This document shows, one piece after another, positions 32,812 through 40,647 of a stretch of 64,000 bases of DNA (position 1 is its first letter; each line of letters opens with the position of its first letter). The position numbers were made by a program, and so were the translations under genes. The notes below the pieces were generated by a model. It saw only the letters and a list, made by a program, of their open reading frames with translations, was not told the origin of the DNA and made no database searches. Source of the stretch: Streptomyces atratus (GTDB taxonomy: Bacteria > Actinomycetota > Actinomycetes > Streptomycetales > Streptomycetaceae); the NCBI RefSeq assembly GCF_014648655.1, contig NZ_BMRN01000012.1, positions 1-64,000 on the forward strand, given 5' to 3'.

Positions 32812-33627
32812 TCAGCGGCTCTTGAGCGCCTGCTGGATCGTGCGCATCACTTCTTCGAGGGGCGCATCGGTCCGCGCCACCGTGACGAGTACCTCGCCCT
32901 GGGACGTCACCGAGGCGGCCGGCTGTTTCGCCGGTTCGGTGCCGGCGATGCGGCCCGCGCCGATACCGGTCCCGAACGTGTCGCGGACGATCGAGAAGGC
33001 GTGGTCGAGCTGGGCCTCCACATCGCCCTCGCCGCCCGCCCGCAGCCAGCGGCGCAGCACATGGTTGTGCGCGGTGACGACGGCGGATGCCGCGACCTCC
33101 GCGAGCAGCGGGTCGTCATTGCCGACATGGTGGTCGCGCTCGTCGAAGTGGCCCAGCAGATAGCGCGTGAACAGTCGCTCGTAGCGGGCCACCGAGGCGA
33201 TTTCGGCCTCGCGCAGTGTGGGGACCTCACGGGTCAGCTTGTAGCGGGCCACGGAGACCGCGGGCTTTGCCGCGTACATCTTCATGACTTCCTTGATGCC
33301 GCGGCAGACGGTGTCGAGCGGGTGCTCGTGCGCGGGGGCGGCATTGAGGACGGCCTCGGCCCTGACGAGGGTGTCGTCGTGGTCCGGGAAGATCGCCTCT
33401 TCCTTGGAGCGGAAGTGCCGGAAGAAGGTCCGCCGGGCGACTCCCGCGGCGCCCGCGATCTCGTCGACCGTCGTCGCCTCGTACCCCTTCGAGGCGAAGA
33501 GTTCCATTGCCGCGGCGGCCAGTTCGCGGCGCATTTTGAGCCGTTGGGCGGCGGCACGGGTACCTGCGGCACTCTCCTGGGTGTCGGGCGCGGCGGAGAC
33601 ACGGGGGGACCTGACGGGCTGGGACAT
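32812..33627 (-). CDS. TetR family regulator next to the EMC operon
   Basis: A 271-residue TetR protein. A disordered N-terminus precedes the helix-turn-helix at about residues 52-71 (TTVDEIAGAAGVARRTFFRHF). Throughout its length it parallels the TetR at 265-972: YKLTREVPTLREAEIASVARYE, VTAHNHVLRRWLRAGGEGD, and a C-terminal VLVTVARTDAPLEEVMRTIQQAL. The near-identical recognition helix means both could bind the same GGCACYNAGTGCC operators. It is the nearest regulator to ccr. No copy of the operator lies upstream of its own start. Confidence 0.88.
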   Translation of the reverse strand: MSQPVRSPRVSAAPDTQESAAGTRAAAQRLKMRRELAAAAMELFASKGYEATTVDEIAGAAGVARRTFFRHFRSKEEAIFPDHDDTLVRAEAVLNAAPAHEHPLDTVCRGIKEVMKMYAAKPAVSVARYKLTREVPTLREAEIASVARYERLFTRYLLGHFDERDHHVGNDDPLLAEVAASAVVTAHNHVLRRWLRAGGEGDVEAQLDHAFSIVRDTFGTGIGAGRIAGTEPAKQPAASVTSQGEVLVTVARTDAPLEEVMRTIQQALKSR

Positions 33628-33718
33628 GGTGTGAACGTACTGCATCGGCGCAGGGGAATGCGCCCGTGGGGGCGGGCCGCCCGAGGGATCGAGCAGCCCG
33701 CCCCACCCGGCTCCCGGC

Positions 33719-35500
33719 TCAGCGCCGGGCATATTCGCGGAAGCCGCGCCCCGTCTTGCGACCGAGGCAGCCGGCGGCCACCAGATGCTCCAGCAGCGGA
33801 GCCGGGGCCAGGCCCGGGTCGCGGAACTCGCTGTGCAGCACCTTCTCGATGGCGAGCGAGACATCGAGTCCGACGACGTCGAGGAGCTCGAACGGGCCCA
33901 TCGGGTAGCCGCCGCCCAGCTTCATCGCGGCGTCGATGTCGTCGAGGCTCGCGTAGTGCTCCTCGACCATCTTGATCGCGTTGTTGAGGTACGGGAACAG
34001 CAGTGCGTTCACGATGAAGCCGGCCCGGTCCCCGCAGTCCACCGGGTGCTTGCGGACCTTGACGCACACCTCGCGGACGGTGGCGTGGACATCGTCGGCG
34101 GTGAGCACCGTACGGACGACCTCGACCAGCTTCATCGCGGGCGCCGGGTTGAAGAAGTGCATCCCGATGACGTCCTGCGGGCGCGAGGTGGCCCGTGCGA
34201 TCGCCACGACCGGCAGCGACGAGGTGGTGGTGGCGAGCACCGCACCCGGCTTGCAGACCTTGTCCATCGTCCCGAACAACTGCTGCTTGACCGACAGGTC
34301 CTCGGCGACCGCCTCGACCGCGAGATCGACATCGGCGAAGGCGTCCAGCGAACCGGATGCGGTGATCCGGGCCAGGGTCTCGTCCCGCGCCTCGGAGGTC
34401 AGCCGCCCCTTGGTGACGGAACGCTCCAAGGACTTGGCGATCCGGCCCTTCGCCGTGTCCGCCTTCTCCTGGCTGCGGGCGGCGAGCACCACGTCGTAGC
34501 CGGCCTTCGCGAAGACCTCGGCGATCCCCGAGGCCATCGTCCCGGAGCCCGCGACGCCCACCGAGCGCACCGTGCGGCCGCCGGCCGCCGACGCGCTCTC
34601 CTGCGGGGTCAGCGCGTCCGGCACCACGGTCTGGCTGCCGGATTCCGTGTACGTGTAGAAGCCGCGGCCCGACTTGCGGCCGGTCAGTCCCGCCTCGCTG
34701 AGCTGCCTGAGGATGGGGGCCGGGGCGTGCAGCCGGTCGTGCGACGCGGAGTACATCGCCTCCAGGACGGTACGGGCGGTGTCGATCCCGATCAGGTCGA
34801 GGAGGGCGAGCGGGCCCATCGGCAGGCCGCAGCCCAGCTTCATCGCCGCGTCGATGTCCTCACGGGAGGCGTAGTTCGCCTCGTACATCGCGGCGGCCTG
34901 GTTGAGGTACCCGAACAGCAGCCCGTCGGCGACGAAGCCCGGCCGGTCGCCGACCGCGACCGGCTCCTTGCCCAGGCTGCGGGCGAGCGCGGTGACCGCC
35001 TCGACGGCGGGCGGCGCGGTCAGCACCGAGGAGACCACCTCGACCAGCTTCATCGCGGGCGCCGGGTTGAAGAAGTGCAGACCGAGCACGCGCTCGGGAT
35101 GCAGCGATTCGGCGGCGAGCCGGGTGACCGACAGGGCATTGGTGCCGGTCGCCAGGATCGCGGTGGGGGAGACGATCGCGTCGAGCTCCCGGAAGAGCTG
35201 CTGCTTGATCTCGTACGACTCGGGCACGACCTCGATGACCAGCTCCGCCTCCGCGGCTGCCTGGAGGTCACCGAAGGTACGGAACCGGGCGAGGGCATCG
35301 CCGCGCTCCTCCTCCGTGATCCGCTCGCGCCGCACGGCGCGGGCGGTTGCGGCTTCCAGGGCGGCGACGGCCTGACGGGCGGCCGCGTCGCTGATGTCGA
35401 TACCGATGACCTCGTGGCCGGCGCGGGCCAGGACTTCGGCAATGCCGGTGCCCATGGTGCCGAGACCGACGACGGCAATGGTGCTGAGCGGGATGTCCAT
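33719..35500 (-). CDS. Tandem-duplicated 3-hydroxyacyl-CoA dehydrogenase
   Basis: A 593-residue protein made of two complete 3-hydroxybutyryl-CoA dehydrogenase units. Unit 1 starts IAVVGLGTMGTGIAEVLARAG (residues about 7-27) and unit 2 VGVAGSGTMASGIAEVFAKAGYDVV (from about 300). Both carry HFFNPAPAMKLVEVV, DRPGF/DRAGF and a C-terminal LGRKTGRGFY/REY domain. It should form or oxidise 3-hydroxybutyryl-CoA, the precursor of the crotonyl-CoA used by Ccr, so it fits the EMC neighbourhood. ATG 35500 begins right at the first strand. There is no hydratase domain, unlike FadB. Confidence 0.9.
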   Translation of the reverse strand: MDIPLSTIAVVGLGTMGTGIAEVLARAGHEVIGIDISDAAARQAVAALEAATARAVRRERITEEERGDALARFRTFGDLQAAAEAELVIEVVPESYEIKQQLFRELDAIVSPTAILATGTNALSVTRLAAESLHPERVLGLHFFNPAPAMKLVEVVSSVLTAPPAVEAVTALARSLGKEPVAVGDRPGFVADGLLFGYLNQAAAMYEANYASREDIDAAMKLGCGLPMGPLALLDLIGIDTARTVLEAMYSASHDRLHAPAPILRQLSEAGLTGRKSGRGFYTYTESGSQTVVPDALTPQESASAAGGRTVRSVGVAGSGTMASGIAEVFAKAGYDVVLAARSQEKADTAKGRIAKSLERSVTKGRLTSEARDETLARITASGSLDAFADVDLAVEAVAEDLSVKQQLFGTMDKVCKPGAVLATTTSSLPVVAIARATSRPQDVIGMHFFNPAPAMKLVEVVRTVLTADDVHATVREVCVKVRKHPVDCGDRAGFIVNALLFPYLNNAIKMVEEHYASLDDIDAAMKLGGGYPMGPFELLDVVGLDVSLAIEKVLHSEFRDPGLAPAPLLEHLVAAGCLGRKTGRGFREYARR

Positions 35501-35840
35501 CACGGGACTCCAGAGAATGAGTGACGACTGTGAGGAGCACGGCGCGCGCTGAAGAGGCGAACCGGCGCAGAGCGTGCGGGATTTGCGTGTCGTGGTGCTC
35601 AAGGCCTGTGCGCGATGGGCGCGCCCGGACCGGGAAGGGGCGACGGACTCTGTCCCGGAGTCACGTCTCGCAAAGCTGCCGAACCGACAAGCACTCCGGG
35701 TGGCTGCGTCACCAGGCCACCGGAGCCGGCGGGGAGTGTGTCCCGCTCACATGAGCTTAACCGGCGAGTAACGAGCACGCCAGCCCCAAGTGGCTGTGGT
35801 CCGGCTCACACTCACGGTCATCGCCGATACGCTGACGGTC
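35501..35840. other. Intergenic region between divergent dehydrogenase and HEAT-repeat genes
   Basis: No supported gene or RNA in 340 bases. It should hold the two divergent promoters. No copy of the GGCACYNAGTGCC operator is present, so the hydroxyacyl-CoA dehydrogenase is not predicted to share the ccr/etfB control. Confidence 0.5.
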
Positions 35841-36413
35841 ATGGACGAGGAGTTGCGGTCGTTGACGGACCGGCTGGCGGACGAGGCGGGGGAGTCGGCG
35901 GCGTACCGCAGACTGCTCGCCACCGACGACGACGAGGAACTGGCCCGGGTCCTCGTGGAACGCGAACGCCCGCTCTGGGCGCGGGAGATTGCCGCGTTCA
36001 GGCTCGGCTGCGGCGGCGACCGGCGGGCCTTCGAGGCGCTGGTCCTGCTGCTCAACCACCGAGACCCGGAGCGCTGCGTCTCCGCCGCCCACGCCCTGAT
36101 GCGCCTCGGCGACCCCCGCACGCCCCGGGCCGCCGCCGCCCTGGCAACGAACAACCTGCGCACCGCGTACGCCCTGCACCCGGTGCGGCTGCTCACCGTG
36201 CTTCGGGCTCCGGAATCCGTACCGGCGCTGATGAGCACCCTGGAGCGGCTCCTGGCCCCGGGCGATCCGCACTGGCGGGTGGCGCTCGCCTGTGTGGAAG
36301 GGCTCGGGCAGCTCGGGGACGAACAGGCCCGCCCGCTCCTGGAGGCGGCGCTGCCGCACCCGAGACTGGGCGGCGCGGCACGGGACGCGCTCAGCCGCCT
36401 GCGGGAAGCCTGA
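35841..36413 (+). CDS. HEAT-repeat protein
   Basis: A 190-residue all-helical protein with HEAT/PBS-lyase-like repeats, for example REIAAFRLGCGGDRRAFEALVLLLNHRDPERCVSAAHALMRLGDPRTPRAAAALA and HWRVALACVEGLGQLGDEQARPLLEAALPHPRLGGAARDAL. It is probably a protein-interaction scaffold. The ATG at 35841 is preferred over an upstream frame start at 35790 because the helical repeats begin there. It is convergent with the GNAT gene. Function unknown. Confidence 0.75.
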   Translation: MDEELRSLTDRLADEAGESAAYRRLLATDDDEELARVLVERERPLWAREIAAFRLGCGGDRRAFEALVLLLNHRDPERCVSAAHALMRLGDPRTPRAAAALATNNLRTAYALHPVRLLTVLRAPESVPALMSTLERLLAPGDPHWRVALACVEGLGQLGDEQARPLLEAALPHPRLGGAARDALSRLREA

Positions 36414-36452
36414 GGGCGCGGACCCCTGTGGGCCGGTCCGGCGCCGACGCGT

Positions 36453-36989
36453 TCAAGAGGCGCCGAGGGCGCGCACGTACCGCACCTCGGGGACGAGTAC
36501 GCCGTCCACCTCGAAGGGCTCCTCGGCGCCGTCGGGGAGGAAACCCGAGCGCTCGTAGAAGCGGCGGGCCCGGGCATTCTCCTTCAGCACCCAGAGCGCC
36601 AGGTCCGGGAAGCCGTCAGCGGTGGCGCGGGTGAGCATCTTTGCCATCAGAGCGCGGCCGGCCCCGGTCCCGATCTGCTCGGGCAGCACATAGATCGCGT
36701 ACAGCTCGCCCCGCGCCGGCCGTCTGCCGTTCTCGCGGTACGGGCCGTAGCAGGCCCAGCCGATCACACCGAGGTCCGCCCGTTCGGCCACCACATTCAC
36801 GACCGGGTTGCCCTCGGCGAAGAATTCACGGCGCCGTTCCGCGTCCTCGGCGATGTCCATGGCGTCCAGATGCGACTGCGGCATCAGTCCGGCGTACGCG
36901 GCCTGCCAGCCGCGCACCCGGACTCTCGCGACCGCCTCGCAGTCGTCGACAGTCATGTCCCGTACGAGCACACCGGGCGTGATCCGCAT
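36453..36989 (-). CDS. GNAT family N-acetyltransferase
   Basis: A 178-residue single-domain GNAT: VLVRDMTVDDCEAVARVRVRGWQAAYAGLM at the start, acetyl-CoA motif LYAIYVLPEQIGTGAGRALMAKML near residue 95 and ARRFYERSGFLPDGAEEPFEVDG near the end. ATG 36989 is chosen because two further in-frame ATGs (36995, 37004) fall inside a 38-bp palindrome that looks like a terminator. The substrate is unknown. Confidence 0.85.
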   Translation of the reverse strand: MRITPGVLVRDMTVDDCEAVARVRVRGWQAAYAGLMPQSHLDAMDIAEDAERRREFFAEGNPVVNVVAERADLGVIGWACYGPYRENGRRPARGELYAIYVLPEQIGTGAGRALMAKMLTRATADGFPDLALWVLKENARARRFYERSGFLPDGAEEPFEVDGVLVPEVRYVRALGAS

Positions 36990-36994
36990 CGTCA

Positions 36995-37032
36995 TACGGG
37001 CCATCCTGACGCATGCGTCAGGATGGCCCGTA
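36995..37032. terminator. Perfect 38-bp palindrome after the secreted peptidase gene
   Basis: TACGGGCCATCCTGACGCA (36995-37013) is followed directly by its exact reverse complement (37014-37032). It lies 28 bases past the stop of the minus-strand peptidase gene and touches the start of the GNAT gene, so it can end one transcript and fold in the leader of the next. Confidence 0.8.
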
Positions 37033-37060
37033 CGGGAATACGGCTCGGGTTCGCAGGGCC

Positions 37061-38665
37061 TCAGCCGCGGAAGCCGAGCAGGCCGTGCAGGATGCTGCCC
37101 CTGCTGCCGGAACCCGTTCCCCGGGCCGACTCCACCGCCGCCCTGCCGGTCAGCGGCTTCGGGTCGGGGGACTTGGCGCAGACCGCGTCCGCGTCGGCTC
37201 CGCTGCCTGCGTCGCGCGGGACGGTGCCCTTGTCGAGATAGTCCGCCAGATAGGTGTCCAGGCAGTCGTTGCCGCTCAGTGTGATGCCGTGATTGCCGCC
37301 GCCCTGCTCGACCACCAGGCTGGAGTCGCGCAGCTTGCGGTGCAGGGTGACTCCGCCCTCGTACGGCGTGGCCGCGTCCTCGGTGGCCTGGAAGAGCAGC
37401 GCCGGCGGCAGGCTGTCGTTGGAGACGCGTACCGGGTCCAGCGGCTCCACCGGCCAGTCGACGCACGGAGCGTTGTACCAGGTGTTGTTCCAGGCGTAGA
37501 AGCGTGCCTTGTCGTGCACCTTCCAGCTGTCGTTGCGCCAGGTGTTCCACAGACGGGGCCACTGGGTGTCGCGGCACTGCACGGCCGAGTAGACCGAGTA
37601 CCCGTTGTCGGCCTTCGCATCGACCGCGCCGAACTTCTTGTACGCCTTCACGAGCGCGTCCTGGTCCTGGTCGTTCACATACGCCGCGAACGCATCGGCC
37701 AGATAGGGCCAGTAGCCGTTGTAGTAACCGCCGGGCAGGAAGGTGTCCTCCAGCTCGCTCGCCCCGACCTCCCCGCCCGCGGGGTGCGCCTTGACGGCGG
37801 CACGCATCGCGTACCAGGCATCCTCGACCTTCGCCGGGTCGCTGCCGAGCCGGTACGTGGTGTCGTGCTTCGCGACCCAGGCGGCGAACGCCTTGTGGCG
37901 GGCGTCGAAGGCGTAGTTCTGACCGATGTTGTCGTCGTACCAGACGCCGTCCGGGTCGACGTTCGAGTCGAGGACCAGACGCCGCACCCGCTCCGGGAAC
38001 AGCTTGGCGTACACCGCGCCGAGGTAGGTCCCGTACGAGTACCCGAAGTAGTTGAGCTGCTGGGAACCGGTTGCCTGCCGGATCACATCGAGGTCCTTGG
38101 CGGTGCTGACCGTGTCCATGTACGGCAGCAGATCAGGGTACTTCTCGCCGCATGCCTGCGCGAACGAGCGGGCCCGGTCGCGGTTGGCCTCCTCGACCGC
38201 GAGCGAGTCCGGCACCGAGTCGGGGCGCAGCGGATCGAAGTAATTCGGTACGCAGTCCAGCGCGGGCGCGCTCTCGCCGACGCCGCGCGGGTCGAACCCG
38301 ATCACGTCGTACTGCGCGGCAACCGACTTCGGCAACGAGGACGCCACGAAGCCGGCCATCGAGAGGCCGCTGCCCCCGGGGCCGCCCGGGTTGACGAGCA
38401 GGGGACCCTGGAAGGTCTTCGCGGTGTGCGGGATCCGGGACAGGGCGAGGGTGATCTGCCGACCCGACGGATCGTCATGATCGAGCGGCGTACTGACCGA
38501 TGAGCACTGCAGGCTCGGGTACGACTTGGTGCCGCAGTCGGTCCAACTGAGCTCGGCTGCGGTGTGTCGCGCACCGTTGTCTGCAGTCGCCGGGGACGGG
38601 ACGGCGGTCACCAGACCGGCGACCGTCGCACCGACGGCGAACAGAATTCCTGGACGTTTCGTCAT
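37061..38665 (-). CDS. Secreted tripeptidyl-aminopeptidase-like alpha/beta hydrolase
   Basis: A 534-residue exported hydrolase similar to the Streptomyces Tap/SlpD/SlpE group, which removes tripeptides from mature extracellular protein N-termini. Signal peptide MTKRPGILFAVGATVAGLVTAVPSPATA, then the oxyanion region LLVNPGGPGGSGLSMAG, nucleophile Ser in NYFGYSYGTYLGAVYA, Asp in FQATEDAATPYEGG and His in GGGNHGITLSGNDC. GGGAGG precedes ATG 38665. It is probably cell-wall-associated or extracellular. Confidence 0.9.
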   Translation of the reverse strand: MTKRPGILFAVGATVAGLVTAVPSPATADNGARHTAAELSWTDCGTKSYPSLQCSSVSTPLDHDDPSGRQITLALSRIPHTAKTFQGPLLVNPGGPGGSGLSMAGFVASSLPKSVAAQYDVIGFDPRGVGESAPALDCVPNYFDPLRPDSVPDSLAVEEANRDRARSFAQACGEKYPDLLPYMDTVSTAKDLDVIRQATGSQQLNYFGYSYGTYLGAVYAKLFPERVRRLVLDSNVDPDGVWYDDNIGQNYAFDARHKAFAAWVAKHDTTYRLGSDPAKVEDAWYAMRAAVKAHPAGGEVGASELEDTFLPGGYYNGYWPYLADAFAAYVNDQDQDALVKAYKKFGAVDAKADNGYSVYSAVQCRDTQWPRLWNTWRNDSWKVHDKARFYAWNNTWYNAPCVDWPVEPLDPVRVSNDSLPPALLFQATEDAATPYEGGVTLHRKLRDSSLVVEQGGGNHGITLSGNDCLDTYLADYLDKGTVPRDAGSGADADAVCAKSPDPKPLTGRAAVESARGTGSGSRGSILHGLLGFRG

Positions 38666-38818
38666 ATGGCCTCCCGTGGTGGGGAAAAGACGGCTGCGCG
38701 TGGCGGAGCCCCCGCCGCATGTTCCCCACATTCGCGCCCGGAAGGACATGTTCTGTTGAGAGTTGACCCGTTTGCCCGCGTCGGATGCGCCAGGCCTGCC
38801 CGTGTCGTATCCGCCGGG

Positions 38819-39868
38819 TCAGAGCAGCGTCAGCTGGGTGGGCCCGGGGCCGCCGAGCGGTGACCGCTGCTCCTGACGCACGGGGAGCCGGCGGGCCGAG
38901 CCGCGGTGCGAAGGGCCGATGCCGAACTCGGCCGCCAGTTCGTGGACGTACCGCGTGATGCGCCGCTGGTACCACTTGGGCGCATAGGCCCCCTCGGCGT
39001 ACAGCCGCTCGTAGCGCCGTACCAGATGGGGGTGGTGCTGACCGAGCCACCGCATGTACCACTCCCGGGCGCCGGGCCGCAGATGGAGGGCGAGCGGGGT
39101 CACCGAGGTCGCCCCGGCGGCGGCGATCGCCCGGACCGTGGCGCGCAACTGGTCCGGGTGATCGCCGAGGAACGGAATGACGGGCGCCATCAGCACGCCG
39201 CAGTCGATGCCGTGCTCGCTCAGCGTGCCGACGGCGTCGAGGCGGCGCTCGGGGGAGGGCGTGCCGGGCTCCACGGTGCGCCACAGCCCGTCGTCGACGA
39301 AGCCCACCGAGACGCAGACGCCGACATCGGTGACCTCGGCCGCCTGCCGCAGGAGCTCCAGATCGCGCAGGATCAGAGTCCCCTTGGTCAGGATCGAGAA
39401 CGGGTTCGCGTGATCGCGCAGAGCCGAGATGATGCCGGGCATCAACCGGTAGCGGCCCTCGGCGCGCTGATAACAGTCGACGTTGGTCCCCATCGCGATG
39501 TGCGCGCCGTGCCAGCGGCTGGACGCCAACTGGCTGCGCAGCAGCTCCGGGGCGTTGATCTTGACGACGATCTGGGAGTCGAAGCCGACTCCGGTGTCGA
39601 GGTCCAGATAGCTGTGGGTCTTGCGGGCGAAGCAGTACACGCAGGCGTGCGTACAGCCCCGGTACGGATTGACGGTCCACTCGAACGGCATCCGCGACGC
39701 GCCCGGCACCCGGTTCACGATCGAGCGGGCCCGGATCTCGTGGAAGGTGATCCCCCGGAATTCGGGGGTGTCAAAGGTGCGTGTGGTCACCGCGTCTGCG
39801 GTGAAGAGCGCGCCGGCTCCGGTGTTGGTGGGACTGGTGGGGTTGTCGGCCAGATTGTCCCAGCGCAT
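38819..39868 (-). CDS. Rv2578c-family radical SAM protein
   Basis: A 349-residue radical SAM enzyme. The [4Fe-4S] motif is in NPYRGCTHACVYCFARKTH (CxxxCxxC), and the SPL-like fold continues with KINAPELLRSQLASSRW and GTNVDCYQRAEGRYRLMPGII. This family (COG1533, related to spore photoproduct lyase) is annotated in actinobacteria as Rv2578c-type; the reaction is not established. GAGGAGG precedes ATG 39868. It stands alone, divergent from the SRPBCC gene. Confidence 0.88.
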   Translation of the reverse strand: MRWDNLADNPTSPTNTGAGALFTADAVTTRTFDTPEFRGITFHEIRARSIVNRVPGASRMPFEWTVNPYRGCTHACVYCFARKTHSYLDLDTGVGFDSQIVVKINAPELLRSQLASSRWHGAHIAMGTNVDCYQRAEGRYRLMPGIISALRDHANPFSILTKGTLILRDLELLRQAAEVTDVGVCVSVGFVDDGLWRTVEPGTPSPERRLDAVGTLSEHGIDCGVLMAPVIPFLGDHPDQLRATVRAIAAAGATSVTPLALHLRPGAREWYMRWLGQHHPHLVRRYERLYAEGAYAPKWYQRRITRYVHELAAEFGIGPSHRGSARRLPVRQEQRSPLGGPGPTQLTLL

Positions 39869-40016
39869 GGACGCCTCCTCGGTAGCACTGGACAGAGAAT
39901 AGAACACTTGTTCCCTTGATCGTTTTTTCCCCTTCGTCCGGCCCGGATTTTGAGCGGCGTCCCGGAGGTGGTTGGCTCAGCACACCCCCGAACAACCGAG
40001 TGCTGGAGGAACAGCC

Positions 40017-40460
40017 ATGGCGCAGGTCGAGGCAACGACGGAGCGAGTCATCGCGGCGGACGCGGAGACGGTGTTCGACGCGCTGGCCGACTACAAGGAG
40101 GTCCGGGGCAAGGTGCTGCCCGGACAGTTCAGCGAGTACGAGGTGCGTGAGGGCGGTGACGGCGAGGGCACCCTCGTCCACTGGAAGCTCCAGGCCACCA
40201 GCAAGCGGGTGCGCGACTGTCTGCTCGAGGTCACCGAGCCCAGCGACGGCCGACTCGTGGAGAAGGACCGCAACTCCTCGATGGTCACCACCTGGACCGT
40301 CACTCCGGCCGGTGAGGGCAGGTCGAAGGCGGTCGTGTCGACCGTCTGGAACGGCGCGGGCGGCATCGGTGGATTCTTCGAGAAGACCTTTGCGCCCAAG
40401 GGGCTTGGGCGGATCTACGACGAGCTGCTGCAGAACCTCGCCACAGAGGTCGAGAAGTAG
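40017..40460 (+). CDS. SRPBCC family protein
   Basis: A 147-residue polyketide_cyc2-like protein: MAQVEATTERVIAADAETVFDALADYKEVRGKVLPGQFSEYEVREGG at the start and GGFFEKTFAPKGLGRIYDELLQNLATEVEK as the long C-terminal helix that closes the cavity. TGGAGG precedes the ATG. Close homologs are common in actinobacteria as single genes of unknown ligand. It is followed by the MFS gene on the same strand, 187 bases away. Confidence 0.82.
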   Translation: MAQVEATTERVIAADAETVFDALADYKEVRGKVLPGQFSEYEVREGGDGEGTLVHWKLQATSKRVRDCLLEVTEPSDGRLVEKDRNSSMVTTWTVTPAGEGRSKAVVSTVWNGAGGIGGFFEKTFAPKGLGRIYDELLQNLATEVEK

Positions 40461-40647
40461 CTTCGACCTCTCTTGACCGGCCTCACCGGTTCGGGTGGTT
40501 TTCTCGGCCCGTCGGTTGTGCGCCGTAGTGGCTCCCACCGGGGGCTAAGCCCCCCGAGTGCGCCGTCAGCGCCCCCCGCCGCGTTTGCCCTCCCTCGTCA
40601 CGCAATGCAAGAAATGGGCGGCGCAGATGCGACGAGGGGAGCGGCAC

